Below are positions 13,291 to 23,865 of a DNA stretch of 64,000 bases, piece by piece. A program made the translations under genes and the position numbers. A model generated the notes under the pieces. The model was not told the DNA's origin, did not search any database, and saw nothing but the letters and a program-made list of their open reading frames with translations. The first letter of the stretch is position 1, and every line of letters starts with the position of its first letter. Source of the DNA: Zeugodacus cucurbitae (Eukaryota; Arthropoda; Insecta; Diptera; Tephritidae); the NCBI RefSeq assembly GCF_028554725.1, contig NC_071669.1, positions 8,518,501-8,582,500 of the forward strand. The letters run 5' to 3'.

Positions 13291-14660
13291 TTTTATGGCA
13301 TAATTATTTTTGCAAATAAAATAAAATCCAAGCAACTATTTTGCTATCATCCTCTCAAAAAGTACTTGCCACTTCAACTGAGTTATTTTCTTATTATCCT
13401 AAAATTACTTAAAATAAATTTAGAATTTTTGGCATAATTAAGCTGCAGAAACTAATTTGCAATTTTCGTAAAAATAAATAATTTAATGTGGCATGCAACA
13501 AATAGATATTTGTAAGCAATAAGAATAACAATGCTTCTGAAATTATTCAAGTATAAAAAAATCAAAATGAATACTCGTACAAAATCTATATTTAGAATGA
13601 AAATATTGCCGAAATATTATTAGAGATCACTCAACACACTTGCAACACTATGAAAAATTGTTGCTAGTCAATTTTCCTAAGCAAATAAAAACAAATCAAA
13701 TCGATGAATTAATTTGTGTGCTGATGATATGTTGCTGATAACGCTCGTTTAGTTATTGTTTATATGCCAATAAAGCAACAACAACAATAATACACGAACA
13801 ATATGTTGCACATAATGGCCTAACATAAAGTACTTGTATGTAGATGCTTGTGTTGAAAAATATTTGCTTACACTGAAAACAATTAAAAGCAACAGCAGCA
13901 GTGCAAGCAAATCATGCGTAAATTCAATAAACCGACGCTCGTTGCAGCAGCAACAGCATTGTGTAAGTTATTAGTTACATGCATACAGGAGAGTGCGTGT
14001 GTGAGAACTTGTGCGTTAAACGAGCTGAAGATGTGAAAACAAAGTGAGAAGAATGGCAGCTGTTGCTGGGAAAGTCTAAAAAGAAAATATGTAGCAGTCT
14101 ATATACGAGATGTAGATTTGTATGTATGTATGTATGCGAGCACCACTTGGCAAAATGAAAACTATAATACGTTACCACACACACATGATTTGTGTTTCAA
14201 AAATATTTATGTTATAAACTCTGGCAAAAAACAACAATTGTGTATAACAACAACGAACAAGTGGCATGTTGCAGTGTTGCATGAAATTAAGTTCGGTTGT
14301 AATAATATTGTGTATACTTTTTTTTCTCTCTTATAAACAGTTGCAGATGTGCTACTATAAACTTATACTAAAAAAGATATGTGCACTTGAGTTTGTATAC
14401 AAAACTAATTTTAATTGAAATTAATTAGTAATTATGCAACATTACAGTAAAAAGCAGATATTTCTTATTTAATTTGTGGTGAGTAGAACTTGCTAAATTA
14501 TATTGCACAAGCTTTCGTACGAATTTTAAGCTTTTCTTACTAGAAGTACTTAATACGTCCTGATATTGACGTTGCTTGTAAATACATATGTATTGGTTAA
14601 AGGCATACAAATGTGATCGTTTGAATTTTAAATACAATTTTTTATCGAAAAGCTTGCATT
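13291..14660. other. AT-rich non-coding stretch with TATG microsatellite
   Basis: No gene recognised. A TATGTATGTATGTATG run lies near 14119-14135. Short CAACAA/GCAGCA tracts lie near 13780 and 13890-13960. Confidence 0.55.
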
Positions 14661-14670
14661 TTCCTTACAG

Positions 14671-17165
14671 TGAAAGCTCCTTGGAACTCATTTCAACGAT
14701 ATAGGATAGATACATGTATATTTAGATATATGTAAATAAAAAAAATTTCGCACAATTTTCATCGAAAAGGAGCTTGCATTGGCTTTAAAGTGAAAGCTCT
14801 TTCGAAATGTTTACAATGACCGAAAATCACTATTTCTAGGGAACTATTTCTACTACTATTTCTATTCTCATCTTTTTTCATAGCAACAGTTTCAGTAAAA
14901 TTATAGAAAATTTATCAATAAAGAATACTTTATTTTTGTAGTTAAACTTTTATTATGCTTGAAGTGAAAGCTCCAGTGAAACCATATCAATTATGTAAGT
15001 CAAGCAAATAGTCACTTGCATTAATAAACACCATCGCACCTAGAACGCACAGTGTGAGATTTAGTCAATCTAGCATCTCAAAATTAATTTTTATATGAAG
15101 TTGTAGAGATATGAACTTGAAATTTGGCACGATCGTTAAGGAGATTATAAGCTTCAATATGGTGAAAGACAACTAGTTCCAACTGGTGTCAAAGGGGATT
15201 AGTTCCTAACTACCCTCAAAAACACTAGTTGGGGACAAATTTTTTACACATTAATATTCAAAATTTCTTCTTTTTTTCTCTTCTAACTAAAACTTGTCGA
15301 TATATTGATATAAGCACCCACATACAACCATTTCTATAAAATTCTTCAAGTTTCGAACTTTAGTTTTCGATGATTCTTTGCAAATGAGAAAAATAAAAAG
15401 ATAATGTTGTTTCTTTTTTCATATTGTGCATCTATTAATCTTTTCACCGTGTGGTCTATTAAGGATTGCAAATTGATTTCGGCATATGTTTCAGTAACAG
15501 TAACAAGGCTTGGGTAGCACAATAATTTTGATTGCTTAACGAGGTCAGAGCATGGATACAATTTCGGACTGTATGGTATCGTATGCAATCGTATGCCACG
15601 GTATTGCTCAGTTGATAAATTTTCGTCTACGATCATGGCCAGTGCTTGATCTAGTGTAAGACTTTTCTTTTTAGTAATGCTTACCCTTCCTCTTTTTATA
15701 GCTGTACCTCTTGAAGGGACAGCTCTTTGACAATGTTTGCTGAGTCTCTTTTTCCACAGGATCTCAGATACATTGCGATAGCCATAGTTAATTGTTCCGA
15801 AGCTACATTTGATATTCACTCTTTGCATTTCCGTTTTTGTGTACTCGAAGCACTTTCAACAAACTATTTTTCTCGCCTTCCGCGTTGAGGTATTTGCTTT
15901 GAAGCTGATGGTGCGTGATCAAGAGCAAAATCAACAGCAGAAATTTTTGAACTTAGCCAAATAGCATTGTCATGCATAAATCTTGCTTTATCACGGTGAG
16001 ATTTGCTCCATCGCGTTTGAAATTGGAAGCAAAGCTTTTTTATATGATCTTTAATTTTGGTATTGTCAACATCTGGTCCAAAAATTGATATAACCTGCTT
16101 TTCCACCGCTTCTGTTTTTTCGCTTTTCACTTTGCTCAACCAAATCCAAAATAGCTCCTCTCGCGATATTTCACTCACACTAAAAAAAGGCAAAAAATGG
16201 GCAGGATTTTATTTTTTAAATTTGTTTTGGGCTCATTAACAAAGATTCTGCTGGCATTCCCATCACGGAACTCCGTGGGACTTGGAAGTTCTAGTCTATC
16301 ACATATTTGAAAACATTAAAATTTGTCTTACCTTTCAGGTGGTTATAAAACAATTTTTTCAAAATACTTGAGTGCAAAAATAAATATTGTATAAAACAAA
16401 AATTTTAAGTTTAAGTAATAACCTTCAATAAAAAAAATATTTTAAGCCAAAAAAGCCACTCACAACTTCGACCTGATCACTCAAACTTTTGTGATCAATG
16501 CAAGCTTGCAAATCAATTGTAGCATGCTTTGCAATTGCATAAGCTTAACGCAGTAAAATAAGTGAATTTGTGAAGATAGTACATACAGCTTTCATTAGCA
16601 AAACTGCCATTGAAGTAATATCTTTTCGGAAAATTATAGCAGTACCTTAAGTAGAGTTTATAATATGAAATAGAGTTTTAAGTGAAAGCTTTGATGAAGT
16701 TATAACCTTTAAATAAAAAGTAAAGTCAAAGCTCCGGCTTTGGTTGATTGTAAATACATAATTGCTGGTTTGAATAGTTAGAGAGTCCGGAAGTACCAAA
16801 AGTTCTTGGTTTTCTACGGAATACTTTCATTTTAATATTTTCGTAAAACCCAACGAAATTAGATCAATGAATATTTCTAAAGTGAAAGCTCCAACGAAAT
16901 TATAACAATAACATGAGTACAATTTGAAACTTTTAGATTGAAAGCATTGGGTTTCAGTGCTTTTAAATACTTGTTTGAATAAAACTTCTTCGAAATAGCA
17001 TTAATTTTTTTAAGTGAAAGCTCTGAAAAATTTATAGCATTAAAATAAATTGTTTCTTGAAATTAAAGCTCTGATGAAATTACAACAACACTAACATAAT
17101 AAAATTCACGATATTTCTTATTTATAAAGCTTTCACCTACTTTAGAATGAAAGCTCCGACTATGT
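14671..17165. repeat. Minisatellite built on GTGAAAGCTC, split by an insertion
   Basis: A motif like AAGTGAAAGCTCC(A/G)..GAAAT recurs near 14671, 14791, 14963, 16682, 16882, 17013, 17062 and 17147. It is often followed by TATAACAATAA or a variant. Within each flank the spacing is about 50-200 bp. Nothing similar occurs between about 15000 and 16660, where a broken transposon-like gene lies, so the array looks interrupted by that insertion. Units are strongly diverged. Confidence 0.5.
15346..16179 (-). pseudogene. Broken, spliced transposon-like gene of unidentified family
   Basis: On the minus strand a coding stretch begins directly after a good splice acceptor (TTGCCTTTTTTTAG, ending at 16180). 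It runs in one frame as VSEISREELFWIWLSKVK.., then LCFQFQTRWSKSHRDKARFM, to a TAG at about 15864. The same frame continues beyond the stop with FVESASSTQKRKCKE, hits a TGA, and goes on as ISNVASEQLTMAIAMYLRSC before ending at a TAA. The protein then resumes in another frame with LTLDQALAMIVDENLSTEQY and later a cysteine-tyrosine-proline segment. I therefore read one ancestral gene broken by two nonsense codons and at least one frameshift; the apparent ATG-started frame at 15828 is a shadow for its first part. The layout recalls multicopy transposon-associated proteins in cnidarians and arthropods, but I cannot name the family. No nuclease or DDE motif is visible. Confidence 0.5.
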
Positions 17166-18655
17166 ATGTTTTCAAATAGACGTTTATTTGTATTTTTTAA
17201 CCGGGATTCCTTAAACATTTTTCTGACTGTATTAATATAAATTAATCAAAGATTTTTTTTTTTCAATAATCCAATACAATTTCCAAAAATTATCTATTTT
17301 GTTCATTGTCATATAAATTACAAATTATATTCAATTTTTTTAATTTTAGAAATAAAAATATTTAAAAAAGTGCCAAGTCAAAATAAATAAACAAAGCTAT
17401 TTTACTGCACTTGACAGAAAAAAAATTTGTTTTTGTTTTTAATTTTTTTTTAAATCAGCCACCAAGAAGACCCCACAAATGCTCGCCTAACTATCAATTT
17501 TTAATTGCCTCACCCACTTTTCGCCTCAAAAAATGTTCAACTTTAATTTGAATGTTTTGCTCCACACGCCCAGCATTCACTTGTTGTTCGCAAAGCTGAC
17601 GGACACATAAACAGACATATTTATAGTTTCACATTTCCATACACAAGCATGCCTGTGAACATGTCTGTCTGTCTGTTTGTAGATTTGTATGTATGTATGT
17701 TTGTATGTCTGGTGTTGTGCATATGGTTGTAAGTTTCTTGAAGACAACATCTTTCTTTTGTTGTGGTTTTGTTGGTCTGCTTTCTGACAGCTCGAAAATT
17801 TATTTTCGACGATTTGCTTGTATGGAATGTTGTCATCTGTTTAGTGCTTTGTATTTTACAAACAATTTTTTTCTGAAGTTTTTCGTATGTTTTTTGTTAT
17901 TTTAAAATTTTTTTTGGTGATTTTTTTTAATTTTGTTTTTTTCACAGTTTGCGTGTGTCTTTTATTAGCTGTTTAGCCGCAGCTTTCGAAAGTTAATATG
18001 TTTTTAAACATTTCGATTTCATATAACATATGTACATGTCGCTGACACTTGTTGCCACAAAAATTCGTGTATATCAACATGTTGATGGGTGGGTTGGCGA
18101 CATATTATGTATACATACATATTTACATGTAGCTGAGCTTCCACTTGTGCTTTTTTTTCAATGAAAGCGTTGTTCAAATGTCAATGAGAAAACTACAAAA
18201 GGGTGTTTCTCTAAGTTTAGAGGCGTCATTTAATACATAAATTAATTTCAAAAACAAATCTAAAATTTTGTTTTTGCTTATTTTGAACTAATAAACTGCA
18301 TACAAAGCCATTACATGGCATAACATCAATCAAACTGCCAAGCAATAACCAATTAGACAGAAAAAAATTCAGTTCAGCGAAGGTAACGAAGTGAAAAAAG
18401 CATAGCATTAAATATTTACAGCTTGCTACACTGCAACTCTGCCAAGATTACATATAGGTCTACATATATGTTACGTACTGCGCTTGTAAGTAGACGCCGT
18501 CACCGCCTTTTTACCTGCCTTGCGATAGTGTCTAATTAAATGCCAAGATACCAACTTGTTAGCAGATGAAATATGCATACAACCGAAAAACCAGCTGACC
18601 AAGTTGAGAGCTGTAGTCGCTGCATCGTCAATCGTTACCACATTTGTCTCTCAAA
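17166..18655. other. Non-coding stretch
   Basis: No gene recognised. It contains poly-T/poly-A tracts and a TGTC/TATG microsatellite at about 17662-17712. The short open frames around the microsatellite are low-complexity. Confidence 0.55.
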
Positions 18656-19370
18656 TGAAATACTCAGAGGCACTCAGTGAGTAGTGGAGACCAGCAACTC
18701 ACAGTTGATCACTTTTACAACGCTCTCCTGCTCAACAGACCGGTTAGCTGAGCATGAATATCTAATGAGTAAATGAGCGGAGTCATTGAATAACCACAAA
18801 AAGTAGCTGAGTAAGTTTTGAGTGGTTGAGAAATTATCTATATGGAGAAAATTCATTGCATTGTAGATAATATTGAGCAATATCATTTAGTATCTGAGTT
18901 ACTTTTATTTATCTGAAAATTGAGTGCTTATCTGAGAGCGAAATTAACTCAATGTTGACTTGAAGAACACAATTTCATTTGAGTAACTCATTATGAGTAA
19001 TTAAAATGAGTGTGAGTGAGTTTGTAGTATATTTAGCTAATCATATTCAGAGATAATCATATTGAGCTGTTATCTGAGATGACTTTTATGTTAACTCAAT
19101 TGAGTTTATGTGCATTAGGTACTCAAAATATGTTATCTGAGTTAGTAGTTGAGTGTTTGAGTGAATATTAGACTATGTGAGTCAGATCTTTAATAAGTGA
19201 AAAGTCTTTGCTTTTGAGTAGAGATAATTTATCTAGCTAGGGAAAGGTTAGAAAAATAATATCTAAACATTTGAGTTTATTTTTCAACTGAAAGACATTT
19301 TGAGATAAAAAGTGAAAGAAGTTTTTAAGATAAAATTAGTGAGATGAAATATTGAGTTAAATAAGGTAGC
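18656..19370. repeat. TGAGT/ATCTGAG-rich low-complexity region
   Basis: The pentamer TGAGT and the words TTATCTGAG, GAGTAACTCA and TGAGTGTGAG recur throughout, with no fixed period. This makes a cryptically simple region about 700 bp long, sharply different from its flanks. No coding frame is present. Confidence 0.55.
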
Positions 19371-19677
19371 AAATTGATTTAAAATTTCCCAAAAAACACT
19401 CAGAAGTATTTTTTTTATATTCTAACAATTTTTTTAATACTTACTCAATCAAAATATGCTTAACTTTTCGACAAAAAAATAAACAAATAATTCACTGAAA
19501 TTTTCCGACAAAAAATTACATTTGATTTGTTAAAAATTTTCCAAGCATTTTTGTCAACAAACAAAACACAACATATTTTGTAGCACAAATTATAATAATT
19601 TTTACATAAATTTCATACAAATCAAATAATTTGGCAAATTTGAAATCCATATAAATTCGCTGTAATCGCCACGCATC

Positions 19678-20103
19678 ATGAAACCCAGCCAAACACCACT
19701 GCCACATCTGATACACGCCGAAAAACAAGCGGCTGAAATCATATACGATGCGAGAAGACGCAAAACTATACTCATCAAGAAAGCAAAATATGATGCGAAT
19801 AAAGAAGTCGAGCAATACGGTACCGAACGCGAAGAAAAGTTAAACAAACTTACGACACATGCTAATGAAGGCTTGGAAGTATTGGAGAGAAAATTGGCGA
19901 ATACAACAAAAGAAAAAATTGCTAAAATTGACGAACAAGTGGGGCAGAATAGTGAAAAGGTCATCAATAGGCTGTTGAAATTGTTGTATGATTTCAAACC
20001 GGAAGCGCATCCCAATCATCAATTTTTGAAAGAAGAAAAGCAAGACAATCTCATGCATTTGGTTGTTGCCAAGCGCAAATCCGAAGCAAAGTTGAGTATT
20101 TAG
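19678..20103 (+). CDS. V-type H+-ATPase subunit G, divergent intronless paralogue
   Basis: A 141-residue intact frame encodes a protein of the V-ATPase G family. Subunit G forms, with subunit E, the peripheral stalks that hold the catalytic V1 head of the proton pump against rotation. The family signature is at the N-terminus: HLIHAEKQAAEIIYDARRRK (residues about 10-29), then KAKYDANKEVEQY. A charged, probably coiled-coil helix follows to about residue 95, then the C-terminal block VINRLLKLLYDFKPEAHPNH. Family members are usually about 115-120 residues; here roughly 20 extra residues follow that block. The ATG has A at -3, and an in-frame TAA lies 15 nt upstream (19663-19665), so this is the translation start unless a spliced leader exon exists. 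No intron interrupts it, which suggests a retroposed copy, and no poly(A) tract or target duplication remains visible. A homologue of fly Vha13 is likely, but strong divergence argues against the housekeeping copy. Confidence 0.85.
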   Translation: MKPSQTPLPHLIHAEKQAAEIIYDARRRKTILIKKAKYDANKEVEQYGTEREEKLNKLTTHANEGLEVLERKLANTTKEKIAKIDEQVGQNSEKVINRLLKLLYDFKPEAHPNHQFLKEEKQDNLMHLVVAKRKSEAKLSI

Positions 20104-20153
20104 CGGCTGAAAGTGCGCATTGTGCTGATGCAAGAATTCTTTGAAATTATAAC

Positions 20154-20159
20154 ATTAAA
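20154..20159 (+). promoter_or_regulatory. Possible polyadenylation signal (ATTAAA)
   Basis: An ATTAAA hexamer, the commonest variant of AATAAA, lies 50 nt after the stop codon of the V-ATPase G-like gene. No canonical AATAAA lies closer. AT-rich DNA produces such hexamers often, so this is only compatible with a short 3' UTR. Confidence 0.35.
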
Positions 20160-20436
20160 AATCTGCTAAAACTCGAAAGGTTCAACAGTAGCGCTGTAGT
20201 TTTTATTTTTTCATATATGATTATGTTAAAAATTGTGTTCGATCCGCTCGAAAGTATAGTAGCTCTAGAGTAGGTTAGGTTTGATTTGGTGGGGTTAACT
20301 TTACACTGATGGTGCTCCACTCGCTGGTCCAACTCGTTTTTCTTCCCTAATGGGAAAATATTAGTCATTATAGTCATTATAAAGAACCTTAGTCCTGGCT
20401 TAAGTTGGATCGCTGAAGATCTACGCAGCTACTTGC

Positions 20437-20825
20437 TCTTAGCAAGATACAGCTCGTTGTAATGGTAGTAGTCCTTACAGGTCACTGACCGATACTGTCG
20501 GATGCAAATTGCAAAAATGCATGAAAAGGAATAAGATTGAAACATCGAGACACCTACTCCTTCATTGTCCAGCTTTTACTAGACTGCGGTTGAAACAACT
20601 TGGCAGAAGAAACTTCGGAGACTTCTTCAACTGTTCCAAATACAGTTTAGTTGACTCAACAAATTCGTAAAAGCCTCGAAGCGCATTGTCATCGTCACTT
20701 GTGGGTCATGGGCATCCATTTAGAAGCATCCATCCAGAAATTTGCGGCATCACAAAGGATCGGCGACTTTAGCTGTCGCAATGGGATCTTCTATGGTACA
20801 GTGATCCGGACTAACCTAATCTAAG
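20437..20825 (+). pseudogene. Non-LTR retrotransposon 3' tail, plus strand
   Basis: The translation starts LSKIQLVVMVVVLTGH, corresponding to the GKVHLSAIIGVLTGH block of the better copy at 60 kb. It continues after a frameshift as ETSRHLLLHCPAFTRLRLKQ and LGRRNFGDFF. This is the C-terminal histidine/cysteine-rich part that follows RNase H in these elements. The 3' end is near CTAACCTAATCTAAG at 20811-20825. It is 5'-truncated, frameshifted and inactive, and it lies about 330 bp downstream of the V-ATPase G-like gene. Confidence 0.65.
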
Positions 20826-20839
20826 TGTGAACGATCCTA

Positions 20840-22625
20840 TTATAGAGTCTGCAATAAAATTTTTTGGACAATATGCTATTGGAAAACACTTATGGACATA
20901 TGGAAAGCAAAACGTTAGCAAAAGCTTACGGATATTCAATCAAAATAAACACTAGCTAGTGGATACATAAAAAAGAAAGCAAAGAAGTACATATATTTCC
21001 ATAGAACCAAGAAGCTCTTATACTGATCCATGTAGTTTTTTTAACAACCATGTTTCCAAGTTGATCGCCAGAACCATTTGAATTTCATGATTCACCAACA
21101 GTGCTCACATTACTACATTGTACAAATGTAGACCTCCACTTCCACGAAACCAGATCTAACAATTAAAGATATTTTCACCACTTCTTTTCTTCAAATTCGC
21201 TTGTTGAAATATACATACAAACAAAAATAATTATTAATTTGATATGGATACTTATATAGATTAAATCAGTATTTAAAACCAACTGCCCACACTCCACCAT
21301 CCGCCTTTAAGCGCTTGAGAGTGCATAAAGCTTGCCGAAAAAATCAATAAAATTTGCATTTAACATGCAGTTTTTTGTATAAAATTACCATTCACCCATT
21401 AAAGTTGTCATGAAGAGTAATCGCGCCGCAAAATACTACGGAAAACATCAGAAAACATATAAACAAGCAATAATTATTATTCAATATTTCAATAAAAACA
21501 AGAAGCGGCAACTGTTGCCAAAAAAATTTACACCAACATTTTTAATGAGACGCGACGACGTACGAAAACGAGTTCAACAAATAACAACAACAAAAAATAA
21601 TATATTTAAATAACAACAACAAAACCAATATCTTTAAATAACAACAAAAACATTGAAGAAGTGTAGAGTGTAAAACTCGAGCGTTGAAAGCTTAAACAGC
21701 AAGCTTATTTAGAGCGGTGCTAAGCGTTGCGGTGTCTTGCCAAAATATTCGATCGCGTTTCAAGACAAAATTCATAAATAACATTAATTTTCATAAAACA
21801 ACGACAAACTGTCAAAAAATTAAGTTAATGAAAGACTGTGCGCAAACAACACAAAAAAATTGTTAAATTTCAGCATACCGAGTATACGAAAAATTTAAAA
21901 AAAAAAAATAAAAAAATTGAAAACAAAAAAAAAATGTCGATCATTAGAAAACATGAAAAAATTTGCATATAACAAAAGTTAATCCAATTGTATTACCGCA
22001 GACTGTATAAATAATATTGAATACGCACAAAAGTGATGAGCGAACAATGGAAATTTTCAACTAAAGAAAAAAATAACTGAGCAAAGCCGAAAACCTGTAA
22101 GCGCAGTAAGACACTTGGGAGGGCTTTAGGCCTTCAACTTTAGGCTGAGGCTGGTCTTTATTTACACTTTAAATAGCTATATTTGCAACATTTGTTGTTA
22201 AACATACTTCGTATTTATCATAAATAATAACGATAAAGTCATAAAACGGATTTACATAAAATCGTAAAAGCATTAAGAAATAAATTTCAACAAAAATTTA
22301 AAATTTCTTATAAAAGCATACTCAATACGCGCCATTGATAGAGTTGTTTATAGAAATGTATTATGATAATAGTATTACTTTGTGATATCTTAGTCGGTTG
22401 TTTGACCGTACACCTGTTCTTTTCTGGACTACAACCAGTTTTTACTCTTTGTGCTCCAAAATCAGAAACTAATTTACACCTGTTCGTTTTGCCTTTGCTT
22501 CGATGAAGATCCACAGAATTCTGTGAAATAGTTATATGTTATATGTCTGAGATTATAGGAAGTGCCTCAATCTTCATAGCAAATACGAGATTTACACGTT
22601 CATTATAGCAAAGAGTTTCCTGACT
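20840..22625. other. Non-coding stretch with A-rich, UTR-like segment
   Basis: No recognisable coding gene. From about 21260 to 22096 the plus strand is A-rich with CAACAA runs, as fly 5' UTRs often are. It ends at AAACCT|GTAAGCGC, a plausible splice donor at 22096/22097. The 67-codon frame at 21410-21613 is basic and simple. A transcript here is conceivable but unsupported by any coding exon. Confidence 0.3.
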
Positions 22626-22629
22626 TTTT

Positions 22630-23310
22630 CAATTAGATATCATAGATCTTTACTTAGATCTTTTCTTTAACTAGTTTTTAGGAATCAGATCTTCAACTCG
22701 CTTTTATAAAATCATCATAACTCAATACATAAGTATCATAGATCTTCAATTAGCTTTCAGGAGATCATAGAATGATATACATTTACCTTAAATCATCAAA
22801 CAAAGTTTAAGAAGTTCACAGAACATACCTTAGATATTCAATTAATAGCAAGAGACGAGGTCTTCAACTACCTTTCAAGGGATCCTAGATCCATAGCTGT
22901 TTTAGATATGCTACTACCCTTCGGGAGATTTTAGACCGATATATGTCTAAGATCTGTAATTAGCTTTCAGATAATTTTCAATGGAAAACGTCTAAGCTGT
23001 TTTACTAGCTTTCAAGAGATTATAGATCAATACACGAATTCGTTTCCAGAGATCATAGAATAGATACTCGTCTTAGATCTTCAACTAGTTTCCAGTAGAT
23101 CATAGATCGAAAGCATCTTTAACTAGTTTGTAAGAGATCTAAGAGCAAATCATGAGTCAGATCTTTCACTTGCTTTTAGAAGATCATTGATCGATGGCCT
23201 GTCCCATGGTCTGTCTTCAACTAGCTTTCAGGAGATCATAGATCGATACACGCCTTAGACCTTTAACAAGTTTTTAAGGCTCTCAAGAGCGAGAAACGAG
23301 TCAGAAGTTC
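22630..23310. repeat. Minisatellite with AGATCATAGATC core
   Basis: Variants of TCTTCAACTAGCTTTCAGG and AGATCATAGATCGATACA alternate about ten times at roughly 55-70 bp spacing. The best units are near 22745, 23010, 23070, 23215 and 23260. Units are clearly related but diverged. Related units reappear at 27325-27450. Confidence 0.65.
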
Positions 23311-23709
23311 GAAAAATTAACTGATTGCTTCCTAAGAGTTCGATAAGATGCTACTAATAGTGAAATTTTTGGGATTATCGGACATATTATAGATACGTTC
23401 TGATTTGATTACAATGTCGGTAGAGTTCTACAAGGAAAGCTAGCTTTAACTTAAAATGTCAAATTTCCAAAATCGAAGTTATTTTAAAGAAAGTACTGTT
23501 TTGAGACGCTCGTTTAAGAATTGTCTTTCAAGATGTTTAAAAGAAGAATAAAGAAATTACAGGATTCAATGACCAAGAGTTTTTGATTAAATAATATCTT
23601 ATAATAACTAAAAAGCTGGAGATAGTTATATTAGGTATAATAAAGAATAAAGTAAAGAAACTGAAATCTCGAAGTCATAAAACTGGATCAAATCATCGTC
23701 ATCATCAAT

Positions 23710-23865
23710 TGTTGGTTTTAGCCGCTCCTATAAGCCCTCGCCCGTCGTCCCTGCATTGCGCACGACGGCGTCAGTTAGAGATTTTAAGTTTCGCAAGGTC
23801 TACATCCACTTGATCTTTCCACCTGAGTTTTGGGCGTCATTTTTTCCTCGAGCTGTATGATATCC
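23710..23865 (-). pseudogene. Reverse-transcriptase C-terminal tail of a non-LTR element
   Basis: The minus-strand translation reads RPKLRWKDQVDVDLAKLKIS, then N, a stop where tryptophan is usual, and RRRAQCRDDGRGL. This is the arginine-rich tail found after reverse transcriptase in RTE/jockey-like elements, whose usual form is RGRPxxRWxDQVDxDL.. followed by ISNWR. The plus-strand fragment at 34.9-35.5 kb carries the same block. This is a short, dead fragment. Confidence 0.6.

Noticed and set aside
15720..15828. ATG-started beginning of the 160-codon minus-strand frame
   Set aside because: The neighbouring frame carries the coherent protein here. This part is an out-of-frame shadow of the broken transposon-like gene.
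19516..20133. Three minus-strand frames of 97-137 codons
   Set aside because: They are antisense shadows of the V-ATPase G-like gene.
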